Assembly: GCF_000297395.2 (NCBI RefSeq)
Contig: NZ_HF570108.1
Coordinates: 1,464,611 to 1,528,610, forward strand
From: Micromonospora lupini str. Lupac 08
Lineage (GTDB): Bacteria; Actinomycetota; Actinomycetes; Mycobacteriales; Micromonosporaceae
Length of the DNA: 64,000 nt
Direction: 5' to 3'
Positions 1 through 7,853 of this stretch are shown here, piece by piece. Under the pieces are notes generated by a model. That model was not told where the DNA came from. It did not search any database and saw only the letters and a list, made by a program, of their open reading frames with translations. The position numbers and the translations under genes are program-made. The first letter of the stretch is position 1. Each line of letters begins with the position of its first letter.

Positions 1-119
1 AGCAGCCGCAGGCCGGATGCGTCGAACGCCCGGGCGGGAAAGCGCAGCTCGGTGCCGTCGTCGAGCAGCAGGACACCGCTGCGCGTCGCCGCGTCGTAAC
101 TGGCCACCGTGCCCTGCAT
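1..119 (-). CDS. Small cold-shock-domain-like protein, 3' end outside window
   Basis: A minus-strand frame opens with ATG at 119 and runs off the window edge after 39 codons, starting MQGTVASYDAATRSGVLLLD. The alternation of a short strand, a basic or polar turn and a 'GVLLLDDG' strand resembles the first strands of an OB-fold cold-shock domain (nucleic-acid binding). Small proteins of this kind occur next to cofC in related actinomycetes. Only the N-terminal part is visible, so RNA-binding motifs cannot be judged. It lies 66 bp downstream of cofC on the same strand and may be co-transcribed with it. The family assignment is inferred from this short stretch. Confidence 0.5.
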   Translation of the reverse strand, partial: MQGTVASYDAATRSGVLLLDDGTELRFPARAFDASGLRL

Positions 120-185
120 GCTGGCACCGTACACCGGCGGGTCGGCTCGTTTCAGCGCGCCGGGCAGCCGGCGGCTCAGCTCGTC

Positions 186-824
186 TCAGCGCGCCGGGCA
201 GCCGGCGGCGAGCAGCGCGGCGGTGCGCGGCCCCAGCCCCAGCCGGGCGGCGGCGGCCAGGTCCTCGGCGGTGTCCACGTCCCGCCGCAGGCTGGGCCAG
301 TCGCCGGTCAGCGGCAGCGCCCCACTCGCCGCGTGCGCCGCCGCCGAGCCGACCCCGAACCGTGGGTCGAGGTCCACGCCCGGCGGCGCGGCGAGCAGCA
401 CCGTCCCACCGCCGGGGGCGTCCGCCACGAACCGGCGTACCCCCTCGTGCCCGTGCTGCGCCGCGAGCAGCGCGTCGGCCAGCTCGGCGGGGCGTAGCGC
501 CGGCAGGTCGGCGGTGAGCCCGGCCACCCACCGCCCGGGGGTCTGTGCCGCGCCGTGCCGGAACGCGGCGTTCAGGCCGGCGTCCGGCACGTCGGGCAGC
601 GTCCGCGCCCCGGCGGCCCGCGCCGCGGCCGCCACCCGGGTGTCGTCGGTCACCACCAGGGCCTCGGCGACCGCCGGGCAGGCCAGCACCGCGCGCAGCG
701 TGTCGGCCGCCAGCGCCAGCGCCAGCTCCTCATGCGGTACGCCGGGCAGCGCGCCCCGCAGCCGGCTCTTGGCCGCGGCCAGACGCTTCACCGGCACCAC
801 CACGGCCCACCTCGGCTGACTCAC
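186..824 (-). CDS. cofC: Phosphoenolpyruvate / 2-phospholactate guanylyltransferase (F420 biosynthesis)
   Basis: The 212-aa product is a CofC/FbiD-type nucleotidyltransferase, which activates 2-phospholactate or, in actinobacteria, phosphoenolpyruvate with GTP for coenzyme F420 synthesis. The N-terminus 'WAVVVPVKRLAAAKSRL' is the typical nucleotide-binding start with the conserved Lys residues. 'VVTDD', 'TADLPALRP' (metal-site Asp) and 'DPRFGVGSAAAHAASG' follow in the family order, and the length fits. The GTG at 824 is chosen because the conserved fold starts four residues after it; upstream codons look like antisense of plsC. It is divergent from the acyltransferase gene. The enzyme is cytoplasmic. 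Confidence 0.9.
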   Translation of the reverse strand: MSQPRWAVVVPVKRLAAAKSRLRGALPGVPHEELALALAADTLRAVLACPAVAEALVVTDDTRVAAAARAAGARTLPDVPDAGLNAAFRHGAAQTPGRWVAGLTADLPALRPAELADALLAAQHGHEGVRRFVADAPGGGTVLLAAPPGVDLDPRFGVGSAAAHAASGALPLTGDWPSLRRDVDTAEDLAAAARLGLGPRTAALLAAGCPAR

Positions 825-950
825 GTCCGCAATCCTGCCAGCCGGACGACGGGACCCTCGCTGGCCGTACCGGGGGCGAGCAGGCATGATTTCCGCTGCG
901 GGCGTCGCGGGTGGGGCGCGCGGCGGGTCGGGGCGCGACGAGGAGGCACA

Positions 951-1685
951 GTGGCACGGCGGAGGCTGGGGTTCTGGCAACGGTTCGCCGTGGGGCTGGT
1001 GAAGCCGGTGATGACCGTCTGGACCCAGCGGACCTGGCGCGGCCAGGAGCACCTCGCCCAGGACGGCGGGATGATCATCGTTGCCAACCACATCTCGCAC
1101 GCCGACCCGTTGGTCTCCGCGCACTTCATCTACGACTCCGGGCGGTGGCCGCAGTACCTGGGCAAGGCCAGCGTGTTCCGGGTGCCGCTGGTCGGTTGGA
1201 TCCTGCACCGCTGTCGGCAGATCCCGGTCGAGCGCGGCAGCGTGGACGCGGTCCGCTCGCTGGACAGGTCGGTCGCCGCGCTCGACGAGGGCGGCGCGGT
1301 GGTGATCTACCCGGAGGGCACCACCACCCGACAGCCGGAGCTGTGGCCGATGAAGGCCAAGACCGGCGCCGCCCGGCTCGCCCTGGCCACCGGCGCACCA
1401 GTGGTGCCGCTGGTGATGTGGGGACCGGAGCGGATCTTCGACCCGCGGACCAGCCGACTGAACCCACGCCCCCGGATCCCGGTGACAGTGGTGGCCGGCG
1501 AACCTGTCGACCTGAGCCGCTGGGCGGGCGCCCCGCCGACCCGGGACACCCTCGAGGAGATGACGGACGCCATCATGCTGCGGCTGCGGGACATGCTCGC
1601 CGAGATCCGCGGCGGCACCCCGCCGCCGCTGTGGGAACGACCGGCCCGACCGTCCGTCGAGCGCCACCACGGTGAAGCGGCATGA
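951..1685 (+). CDS. plsC: 1-acyl-sn-glycerol-3-phosphate acyltransferase family protein
   Basis: The 244-aa protein has the acyltransferase signatures in order: 'NHISHAD' (HX4D catalytic block, about residue 46), an 'RQIPVERG' substrate motif, 'YPEGTTTR' (motif III) and 'VVPLVMWG' (motif IV). This family transfers an acyl chain to lysophosphatidate at the membrane during phospholipid synthesis. A strong AGGAGG at 941-946 selects the GTG at 951. The stop overlaps the gpsA start as ATGA, so the two are translationally coupled. This fits a phosphatidate pathway in which GpsA supplies glycerol 3-phosphate. The exact acyl acceptor cannot be read from sequence. Confidence 0.9.
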   Translation: MARRRLGFWQRFAVGLVKPVMTVWTQRTWRGQEHLAQDGGMIIVANHISHADPLVSAHFIYDSGRWPQYLGKASVFRVPLVGWILHRCRQIPVERGSVDAVRSLDRSVAALDEGGAVVIYPEGTTTRQPELWPMKAKTGAARLALATGAPVVPLVMWGPERIFDPRTSRLNPRPRIPVTVVAGEPVDLSRWAGAPPTRDTLEEMTDAIMLRLRDMLAEIRGGTPPPLWERPARPSVERHHGEAA

Positions 1686-2689
1686 GCGGCCACGTCGCGG
1701 TGCTGGGCGCCGGCTCCTGGGGCACCGCCTTCGCCAAGATCCTGGCCGACGCGGGGCGGGACGTGACTGTGTGGGCCCGCCGCGCCCCGGTGGCCGAGAG
1801 CATCCGCGCCGAGCGGCGCAACCCGGAGTACCTGCCGGACCTGCTGCTGCCCGCCCGGGTCACCGCCACCACCGACGCCGTCGAGGCGATCAGCGGCGCC
1901 GAGGTGGTGGTGCTGGCCGTGCCCTCGCAGACCCTGCGCGGCAACCTCGCCGAGTGGGCCGGGCACCTGCACCCGGACGCCACACTGGTGTCGCTGATGA
2001 AGGGCATCGAACTCGGCACCACGAAGCGGATGAGCGAGGTCATCGTCGAGACCGCCCGGGTGGCCGCGGACCGGGTGGTGGTGGTCTCCGGTCCGAACCT
2101 GGCCCCCGAGATCGCCGCCGAGCAGCCGGCCGCCACCGTGGTCGCCGGTACCGACGGCGACCGCACCGCCCTCGTGCAGTCGTCGATCCGGACGCCGTAC
2201 CTGCGGCCGTACACCAACGACGACGTGATCGGCTGCGAGCTGGGCGGCGCGGTCAAGAACGTGATCGCCCTGTCGTACGGCATCGCCACCGCGATGGGCT
2301 TCGGCGACAACACCCGGGCCATGCTGATGACCCGGGGGCTGGCCGAGACGGCCCGCCTCGGTGTGGCGCTCGGCGCGGACCCGATCACCTTCGCCGGGCT
2401 GGCCGGCATGGGCGACCTCGTCGCCTCCTGCTCGTCCCCGCTGGCCCGCAACCGCACCTTCGGCGAGCACCTGGGCCGGGGCGAGACGCTGGAGCAGGCC
2501 CAGGCCGCGACGCGACAGACCGCCGAGGGTGTCAAGAGCTGCCTCGCGATCCGGGACCTGGCCCGCGCCCACGGGGTGGAGATGCCGATCACCGAGCACG
2601 TCGAACGGATCTGCCACGAGGGGATGGACCCGCGCCTCGCCGTGGAGACGCTGATGAGCCGAACCGCCAAGCCCGAGTCGTACGAGTGA
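1682..2689 (+). CDS. gpsA: Glycerol-3-phosphate dehydrogenase [NAD(P)+]
   Basis: The 335-aa protein reduces dihydroxyacetone phosphate to sn-glycerol 3-phosphate for phospholipid synthesis. The N-terminal Rossmann motif is '[16 protein letters not shown]'. The substrate-domain signatures 'SLMKGIE', '[12 protein letters not shown]', '[15 protein letters not shown]' (catalytic Lys) and '[11 protein letters not shown]' all appear in the usual order. Length is normal. The start overlaps the plsC stop by four bases, which supports ATG at 1682. A PLP-enzyme gene follows after 8 bp and may share the transcript. Cytoplasmic. Confidence 0.96.
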   Translation: MSGHVAVLGAGSWGTAFAKILADAGRDVTVWARRAPVAESIRAERRNPEYLPDLLLPARVTATTDAVEAISGAEVVVLAVPSQTLRGNLAEWAGHLHPDATLVSLMKGIELGTTKRMSEVIVETARVAADRVVVVSGPNLAPEIAAEQPAATVVAGTDGDRTALVQSSIRTPYLRPYTNDDVIGCELGGAVKNVIALSYGIATAMGFGDNTRAMLMTRGLAETARLGVALGADPITFAGLAGMGDLVASCSSPLARNRTFGEHLGRGETLEQAQAATRQTAEGVKSCLAIRDLARAHGVEMPITEHVERICHEGMDPRLAVETLMSRTAKPESYE

Positions 2690-2697
2690 GGGAACCG

Positions 2698-3816
2698 ATG
2701 AGCGAACTGGGAGACGGCACCCGCTGCGTACGCGCCGGCCTGCCCGAGCCGGTGCCGGGCGACCCGTTCCTGCCCGGTCCGGTCTTCGCCGCGCCGTACC
2801 ACCTCGACCCGTGGCAGGGCCAGGGCACCTCGCCGAACGGCTACGGCCGCCCCGACAACCCGACCCGACGGCTGCTGGAGGCCGCCGTCGGCGAGTTGGA
2901 GGGCGGTGAGTGCCGGGTCTTCGCCAGCGGTCAGGCCGCCATCACCGGGACGCTGCTCACCCTGCTGCGCCCGGGGGACACCGTGGTGTTGCCCTCCGAC
3001 GGCTACTTCCCCGTCCGGGCGTTCGCCACCGCCGTGCTGGAGACGATCGGCGTACGGGTGCTCTTCGTGCCGACCGTGGGCCCGTACCCCTCCTTCGAGG
3101 GGGTCCGGCTGGTGCTTGTGGAGACCCCGGCCAACCCGGGTCTCGACGTGGTCGACGTGGCCGCCCTGGCGGAGCGGGCGCACGCCGCCGGCGCCCTGCT
3201 CGCGGTCGACAACACCACTGCCACCCCGCTCGGGCAGCGTCCGCTGGACCTCGGCGCCGACCTGGTGGTGGCCTCCGGCACCAAGGCGCTCACCGGGCAC
3301 TCGGATCTGCTGCTGGGCTACCTGGCGAGCCGGTCCGCCGAGGTGATCGAGGCGGTGACGCTCTGGCGTACCGGCACCGGCTCGGTTCCGGGCGCGTTCG
3401 ACGCCTGGTTGGCGCACCGGTCGCTGGCGACGCTGGACCTGCGGCTGGCCCGGCAGAGCGCGAACGCCGCCGCCGTCGCCGACCTGCTGGCGGCCCGGCC
3501 GGACGTGACAGGTCTGCGCTGGCCAGGGCTGCCGGACGACCGGGCGTACGCGGTGGCCTCGGCGCAGATGCGCCGGATGCCCGGGGTGCTCTCGTTCGAC
3601 CTGGGCGACGCCGCCCGGGTGGCCCGTTTCGTCGAGGCCGCGCGGCTGGTGGCGGCGGCCACCTCGTTCGGCGGTCTGCACACCACTGCCGACCGGCGGG
3701 CGCAGTGGGGGGACGACACCGCCCCCGGCTTCGTCCGGCTCTCCTGCGGCGTGGAGGACACACCCGACCTGGTGGCCGACATCGCCGCCGCCCTGGACGC
3801 CGCCGGGCCGGCCTGA
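2698..3816 (+). CDS. Cys/Met-metabolism PLP enzyme, cystathionine gamma-lyase type
   Basis: The 372-aa fold-type I PLP enzyme belongs to the cystathionine gamma-synthase/lyase family. 'YGRPDNPTRRLLE' (phosphate and substrate site), 'FASGQAAI', 'VDNTTATPL' and the PLP lysine K196 in 'SGTKALTGHSD' are in family order. The lysine motif departs slightly from the usual SATKY(I/L)GGHSD, and the C-terminal 'VRLSCGVEDTPDL' replaces RLSVGIED. Substrate choice (cystathionine, homocysteine, methionine) cannot be decided. The ATG at 2698 follows 'GAGGGAACCG'. It sits between gpsA and a methylase gene with short spacers, so it is likely a late operon member. Confidence 0.85.
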   Translation: MSELGDGTRCVRAGLPEPVPGDPFLPGPVFAAPYHLDPWQGQGTSPNGYGRPDNPTRRLLEAAVGELEGGECRVFASGQAAITGTLLTLLRPGDTVVLPSDGYFPVRAFATAVLETIGVRVLFVPTVGPYPSFEGVRLVLVETPANPGLDVVDVAALAERAHAAGALLAVDNTTATPLGQRPLDLGADLVVASGTKALTGHSDLLLGYLASRSAEVIEAVTLWRTGTGSVPGAFDAWLAHRSLATLDLRLARQSANAAAVADLLAARPDVTGLRWPGLPDDRAYAVASAQMRRMPGVLSFDLGDAARVARFVEAARLVAAATSFGGLHTTADRRAQWGDDTAPGFVRLSCGVEDTPDLVADIAAALDAAGPA

Positions 3817-3823
3817 GGATCCT

Positions 3824-4603
3824 GTGACGTTGAGCGACCGAACCACCCTCGTGGGCCGGCTGCGCGCCGCCGGCTGCGTCTACGCCGAGGACGAGGCCGA
3901 GCTGCTGCTGGCCGCCGCGGACTCCCCGGCGACGTTGGCCGACCTGACCGCCCGACGCGTGGCCGGCGAGCCATTGGAGTACCTGCTCGGCTGGGCGGAG
4001 TTCTGCGGTCTGCGGATCGCCGTCGACGCGGGCGTCTTCGTGCCGCGCGGCCGGACGGCCCTGCTTGTCGACGCGGCCGTCGAGCTGACCGGCCCGGCGC
4101 CGGCCGTGGTCGACCTCTGCTGCGGCTCCGGGGCCACCACTGTCGCGCTGGCACGCCGGCTCGCGCCGCGCTGGCTCGCCGCCGCCGACATCGACCCGGC
4201 GGCCGTTGCCTGCGCCCGGCGCAACCTCGCCGGCCTGCCCGCCGAGGTGTACGAGGGTGACCTCTTCGCCCCGCTGCCGGCCCACTGGCGGGGGCGGCTC
4301 GACCTGGTGGTGGCCAACGCCCCGTACGTGCCGACCGACGCGGTGGCGCTGATGCCGCCGGAGGCGCGGCTGCACGAGGCCACGGTGGCGCTCGACGGCG
4401 GACCGGACGGGCTCACCGTCCTGCGGCGGGTGGGCGTCGACGCGGCGCACTGGCTGGCACCCGGCGGACACCTGGTCGTCGAGGCCGGCACGACGCAGAC
4501 CGACGCGCTCTGCGACGCGTTCCGCGCGGCCGGGCTGGTCCCGAGCGTGCGGCACGACGAGGACCGGGACGCCACGGCGGTAATCGCCCACCGCCCCGGC
4601 TGA
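3824..4603 (+). CDS. PrmC-related protein N5-glutamine methyltransferase
   Basis: The 259-aa SAM-dependent methylase has the class I motif I 'VVDLCCGSGATTVALAR' and a modified catalytic motif 'VVANAPYVPT'. Canonical PrmC has NPPY; the NAPY variant marks a PrmC-related branch common in actinobacteria. 'LDGGPDGLTVLRRV' is another family block. The N-terminal helical region (residues 1-60, ending 'EPLEYLLGWAEFCGL') matches the substrate-recognition domain of PrmC. Canonical PrmC methylates release-factor GGQ glutamine; whether this branch does is unknown. The GTG start lies 7 bp after the preceding stop. Confidence 0.8.
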   Translation: MTLSDRTTLVGRLRAAGCVYAEDEAELLLAAADSPATLADLTARRVAGEPLEYLLGWAEFCGLRIAVDAGVFVPRGRTALLVDAAVELTGPAPAVVDLCCGSGATTVALARRLAPRWLAAADIDPAAVACARRNLAGLPAEVYEGDLFAPLPAHWRGRLDLVVANAPYVPTDAVALMPPEARLHEATVALDGGPDGLTVLRRVGVDAAHWLAPGGHLVVEAGTTQTDALCDAFRAAGLVPSVRHDEDRDATAVIAHRPG

Positions 4604-4634
4604 CCACGCCCATCGGCGCTGTGCCGGAGAGGCC

Positions 4635-4812
4635 GGGCTGGCCGCGCCCCTACGTGTTCGTGTCCCTTGCTCTGCTTCAACGGGCGGGCGCGACAGCGGG
4701 GGCGCTGGGTTGGCCGCGCCCCCACGTGTTCGCGTCCTTTGCTCTGCTTCAACCGGCGCAACACCTGCGGCCGGTTTCTGGTGCGTGGAGTGAAGCAGTG
4801 CAAAGGACGCGC
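4635..4812. repeat. Three-copy interspersed repeat in a 359-bp gap
   Basis: The gene-free stretch 4604-4962 holds two direct copies of a 49-bp unit (4635-4683 and 4708-4756), sharing GGCCGCGCCCC-ACGTGTTCG and a run built on CTTTGCTCTGCTTCAA. A third, shorter copy in inverse orientation lies at 4790-4811 (TGAAGCAGTGCAAAGGACGC). The inverse copy can pair with either direct copy, giving alternative hairpins downstream of the methylase gene. No coding sequence is convincing here. This looks like a family of short palindromic-type intergenic repeats rather than a transposon, since no transposase or target duplication is seen. Confidence 0.75.
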
Positions 4813-4962
4813 GACAGCAATCCGGGGCACCGGGGACAGCACCTCCGGGTGTCGCCGGGGCTCGGCTGGTGCCCCCGACCCGGTTTCGGTGGGCGGGCGT
4901 GGCGGGGGAGCGGGGTTGGCACTAGCCTCGGCTCACACTCATGAGGGCGGGAGGCGGTTTCG

Positions 4963-6012
4963 GTGGGCAGCGCAGGTGTGCCGGTGGTCGTCGGCCTGGA
5001 CAACGGGGGCACCAGCAACAACGCCACGGTCCTGACGGTGGACGGCCGGTTCCTGGTGGACGGGCTGCTGGAGATCCCCAGCGAGGTGCGCTCCGGGCCG
5101 GACGCGGCGATCGAAGCGCTCGCCCGGGCGCTGGACGGGGCTCTGGCGCAGACCGGCGTCCCCCGCGAGCTGGTCCGGGCGGTCGGGCTGGACACGCCCG
5201 GCCCGGCCAGCGCCACAGGCGTCATCTCGTCGCGCGGCTCGACCAACTTCTCCCAGCCGGCCTGGCGTGGCTTCGACGTGCGGGGGGCTCTCCAGCGGCG
5301 ACTGGGCCTGCCGGTGATCTACCACAACGACGGCAACGCGGCCGCGCTCTACGCCCACCACGTGTACTTCGGCGACGAGGCGATGGCCCGGTCGTCGGTC
5401 GCGGCGATCGTCGGCACGGGTCTCGGCGGCGGCGTGGTCGAGAGCGGCAAGGTGATCGCCGGCGCCGCCGGCATGGCCGGCGAGCTGGGTCACGTGCACA
5501 TCCCGCTGAACGGGCTGCTCGGCCCGGGACAGCCGGAGCCCACCTGCGCCTGCGGCTTCACGGGCGACGTGGAGAGCGTCGCCTCGTTGACCGGCATCGA
5601 GCGCAACCTGTTGCCGTACTGGCTGACCCGCCACCCCGACCACCCGCTGGCCGCCGAGCCGCTGGCGCGGGCGGCGAAGCTCGTGCGGGGCTACGGCGAG
5701 CGGGGTGACGCGCTGGCCCGGGACCTCTTCACCCAGCAGGCGATGGCGCTGGGCCGCCTGTTCACCGTGGCGGCCAACTTCACCGATCCGCACGCGTACT
5801 TCGTGGGGGGTGGGGTGGTGGAGGCGGCGCCGGAGTTCCGCGACTGGTTCCTGGCGACGGTCCGCGAGCACACAGTCCTGCGCGAGGAGCAGGCCGCGGT
5901 GGCCACCTTCGCGCTGGTGCCCGACCGTGACATGGCCGGCGCGCGAGGTGTGGCGATCGCCGCCCTGGAGGCGCTGCGCGCCGTGCCGGAGCCCCGCCCG
6001 CTGGTCGCCTGA
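4963..6012 (+). CDS. ROK-family sugar kinase-like protein
   Basis: The 349-aa protein has the ROK ATP-binding start 'VVGLDNGGTSNN', the catalytic-Asp block 'YHNDGNAAAL', 'VGTGLGGGVVESGKVI' and 'GMAGELGHVHIP'. The family's zinc motif CxCGxxGCxE appears as 'CACGFTGDVES', so the third Cys is replaced by Asp. No N-terminal helix-turn-helix is present, so it is a kinase-type rather than repressor-type ROK protein. A glucokinase-like reaction is possible, but the sugar is unknown. The GTG at 4963 is chosen because the fold begins six residues later. It stands alone between a repeat-rich gap and a terminator. Confidence 0.85.
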   Translation: MGSAGVPVVVGLDNGGTSNNATVLTVDGRFLVDGLLEIPSEVRSGPDAAIEALARALDGALAQTGVPRELVRAVGLDTPGPASATGVISSRGSTNFSQPAWRGFDVRGALQRRLGLPVIYHNDGNAAALYAHHVYFGDEAMARSSVAAIVGTGLGGGVVESGKVIAGAAGMAGELGHVHIPLNGLLGPGQPEPTCACGFTGDVESVASLTGIERNLLPYWLTRHPDHPLAAEPLARAAKLVRGYGERGDALARDLFTQQAMALGRLFTVAANFTDPHAYFVGGGVVEAAPEFRDWFLATVREHTVLREEQAAVATFALVPDRDMAGARGVAIAALEALRAVPEPRPLVA

Positions 6013-6060
6013 GTTCCCGATCGTCGGCCGGCTCCGCTCGCCTGCGCGTCCCCTTCTCCG

Positions 6061-6109
6061 CCCGCGCCCCGCTGATCGGCCGGTGACGGCCCGGTCAGCG
6101 GGGCGCGGG
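6061..6109. terminator. Bidirectional hairpin terminator
   Basis: A perfect 15-bp stem (6061-6075 with 6095-6109, arms CCCGCGCCCCGCTGA and complement) with a 19-nt loop lies between the convergent ROK and DUF397 genes. It has no U-tract, as is usual in high-GC actinomycetes. Confidence 0.8.
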
Positions 6110-6136
6110 GGCGGGGTGGTCGCTGTCGCGGTCAGG

Positions 6137-6337
6137 TCAGCGGCGCGGCGGGGCCTGGGCGAAGGCGGCCCAGGCCGCCGGGGGGAACAGCAGGGCCGGG
6201 CCGGCCGGGTCCTTGGAGTCGCGGACGGCCACCCGTTGGGGGATCGTGGCCACCTCCACGCAGGCGCCCTCGTCGCCGCTACGGCTGCTCTTGCGCCACG
6301 CCGCCGCGGCCAACGCCGCTGTGATCGTCGGTGTCAT
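6137..6337 (-). CDS. DUF397 domain protein
   Basis: The 66-aa protein contains the DUF397 core 'AAWRKSSRSGDEGACVEVA' followed by 'VAVRDSKDPAGPALLF' and 'WAAFA'. DUF397 proteins occur with XRE/DUF5753 regulators in actinomycetes, where the WhiJ-type pairs influence development. Here the gene follows its XRE partner with 6 bp between them on the same strand, the standard arrangement. No enzymatic motif is visible, and it probably acts through the regulator. The ATG at 6337 is the only sensible start. Confidence 0.9.
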   Translation of the reverse strand: MTPTITAALAAAAWRKSSRSGDEGACVEVATIPQRVAVRDSKDPAGPALLFPPAAWAAFAQAPPRR

Positions 6338-6343
6338 TCGGTC

Positions 6344-7189
6344 CTACCGTCCCTTCAGGACTGACAGGAGCATGGCCCGGCTGTCCGCCGGACTGAGCGC
6401 CACGCTGCGCAGATGCTCCATGATCTTGGTGCAGGTACGCGTCTCGCCCGCGCGGTCGAGGATCATCTGACCGGCGACGGTCTCCACCGAGGCGATGATC
6501 GGGTCCTCCGGGTCGGCGAACTCAAGGATGTGCAGCGAGCCTCGGGTGCCCCGGTGGTAGCCGGCGGAGAGCGGGATCACCTGGACGGTGATGTTCGGCA
6601 GTTCGGCCATCTTGACGAGGTGCCGTAGCTGGCCGTCCATCACCGACTGGTCGCCGACCGGGCGCAGCAGCGCGCCCTCGTCGATGATCGCGTCGAGGAT
6701 GGGTGGGGTGTCGGCGGTGAGCCGCGCCTGGCGGTCGAGCCGGACTTTGACCCGCTGCTCCACCAACTCGTCGCCGAGGGTGTGCGGCCCGCCGCGCATC
6801 ACGCCGCGGATGTAGTCCGCGGTCTGCAGCAGGCCGGGCACCACCGACGGCTCGAAGTTGGCGATGGCGGTGGCCTCCGCCTCCAGGGCGATGAAGTCGA
6901 TGGTGCGCGGGTCGAGCAGGTACGAGTACGACACCCACCAGCCCGGTTTGCGGGCGTCCTTGGCGAGCTGCACCGCGGCGGCCACCTCCTCGGAACCCAC
7001 CCCGTACGAGGTGAGCAGGGCGCGCACGGTTGCCGGGCTGATCAGCGTCTGGGCGTTCTCGTAGCGGGAGAGGGTGCTGCGGGTGCTGTTGATCTCGTCC
7101 GCGGCGGTCTCCAACGTCAGCCCGGCGGCTTCCCGGTGGTGGCGCAGGGCGATGCCGAGCCGGCGGGCGCGGGCGGTCTTCGGGGCCAT
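6344..7189 (-). CDS. XRE-family helix-turn-helix regulator with DUF5753
   Basis: The 281-aa protein has an N-terminal XRE helix-turn-helix ('LRHHREAAGLTLETAADEIN' then 'STLSRYENAQ', residues about 14-55). A long C-terminal DUF5753 domain follows, recognisable by 'FEPSVVPGLLQTADYIRG' and 'VQVIPLSAGYHRGTRGS'. It is a WhiJ-like regulator paired with the downstream DUF397 gene. The ATG at 7189 gives the normal short lead before the HTH; an in-frame ATG at 7213 is an alternative, and neither has a clear Shine-Dalgarno. It is divergent from the small ORF pair at 7417-7682, whose promoter region it may bind. Confidence 0.9.
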   Translation of the reverse strand: MAPKTARARRLGIALRHHREAAGLTLETAADEINSTRSTLSRYENAQTLISPATVRALLTSYGVGSEEVAAAVQLAKDARKPGWWVSYSYLLDPRTIDFIALEAEATAIANFEPSVVPGLLQTADYIRGVMRGGPHTLGDELVEQRVKVRLDRQARLTADTPPILDAIIDEGALLRPVGDQSVMDGQLRHLVKMAELPNITVQVIPLSAGYHRGTRGSLHILEFADPEDPIIASVETVAGQMILDRAGETRTCTKIMEHLRSVALSPADSRAMLLSVLKGR

Positions 7190-7343
7190 GCATCGATGGT
7201 CGCACACATTCATGGGAACGGGTACATGAGAGATGGCCGATGAGAGTTGCATTCATGGCTGTAGACGTGTCAATCTGTCATCGCGTCCTCACCGCCGGTT
7301 GTCGTGGCGACGGTGGTGGTGAGCGACCGGAGGGGATAGGGCG

Positions 7344-7382
7344 CGCGGCGATCGGGTTTCTCCCCCGTACCCGATCGCCGCG
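7344..7382. promoter_or_regulatory. Perfect 14-bp inverted repeat upstream of small ORF pair
   Basis: Arms CGCGGCGATCGGGT (7344-7357) and its exact complement (7369-7382) flank an 11-nt loop ending 34 bp before the GTG at 7417. It lies between the divergent XRE gene and the small ORFs. It could be an operator, a 5'-UTR hairpin or an attenuator. The choice is open. Confidence 0.6.
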
Positions 7383-7416
7383 TGCCGTCCGTTCCCGCCC
7401 GCCGGAAGGAGACGAC

Positions 7417-7467
7417 GTGCGTACCGATCCGAAGTCTCTCGCCCCGCACCGCGAGGGCCGGCGATGA
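7417..7467 (+). CDS. 16-residue upstream ORF, translationally coupled
   Basis: A GTG at 7417 follows a good ribosome site (GGAAGGAGA at 7404-7412) and encodes 16 residues (MRTDPKSLAPHREGRR) before a TGA that overlaps the next ATG as ATGA. The next ORF has no ribosome site of its own apart from this coupling, which argues that the short ORF is translated. The peptide is basic and has no recognisable motif. It may be a leader peptide or simply a way to start the 72-aa protein. Existence is inferred from spacing only. Confidence 0.45.
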   Translation: MRTDPKSLAPHREGRR

Positions 7468-7682
7468 CCCGCTTCCTGGTCGTGCTCACCGACGTGCGTC
7501 CCGTCGAGGGCGTCGACCGCAACGAGCGCGTCACCCCCGAGCGCCGCCGCCAGGTGGTCGGCGCCAGCAGCAGGGAGGCCGCCGACCGGATCGCCGGTGC
7601 CTTCATGGCGCTGGGCATGGTGCGGGCCGGACGGCAGCGGGTGAAGGTGATAGCGGTCGGCCGCAGGCACACCGGGGACTGA
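7464..7682 (+). CDS. Conserved-looking 72-aa protein of unknown function
   Basis: The product starts MTRFLVVLTDVRPVEGVDRN and contains 'RRRQVVGASSREAADRIAGA', a mixed alpha/beta pattern with a strand at each end ('RFLVVLTD', 'QRVKVIAV'). It looks like a small globular protein with no signal peptide or membrane segment. Its ATG overlaps the stop of a 16-codon ORF. It is divergent from an XRE/DUF397 regulator pair, so it may be that pair's target or third component. I do not recognise the family. Confidence 0.6.
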   Translation: MTRFLVVLTDVRPVEGVDRNERVTPERRRQVVGASSREAADRIAGAFMALGMVRAGRQRVKVIAVGRRHTGD

Positions 7683-7853
7683 TCAGTCCCGGTCATTCCG
7701 TCACGCACCGTATATGCTCTGTTGACCGATTGCGTGTCGGTTCGCGGCTCGCCGGGTATCGCCGCGCCTGATCGCCACGCACAGTAAGGTCAACCGCGTG
7801 AGCGCCACCGGCGAGCACGACCAGCCGCAGTCGCGTACGAAGAGGTGACCGGA

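Noticed and set aside
4621..5035. Small coding frames in the 4604-4962 gap
   Set aside because: They are made of the repeated units and lack ribosome sites.
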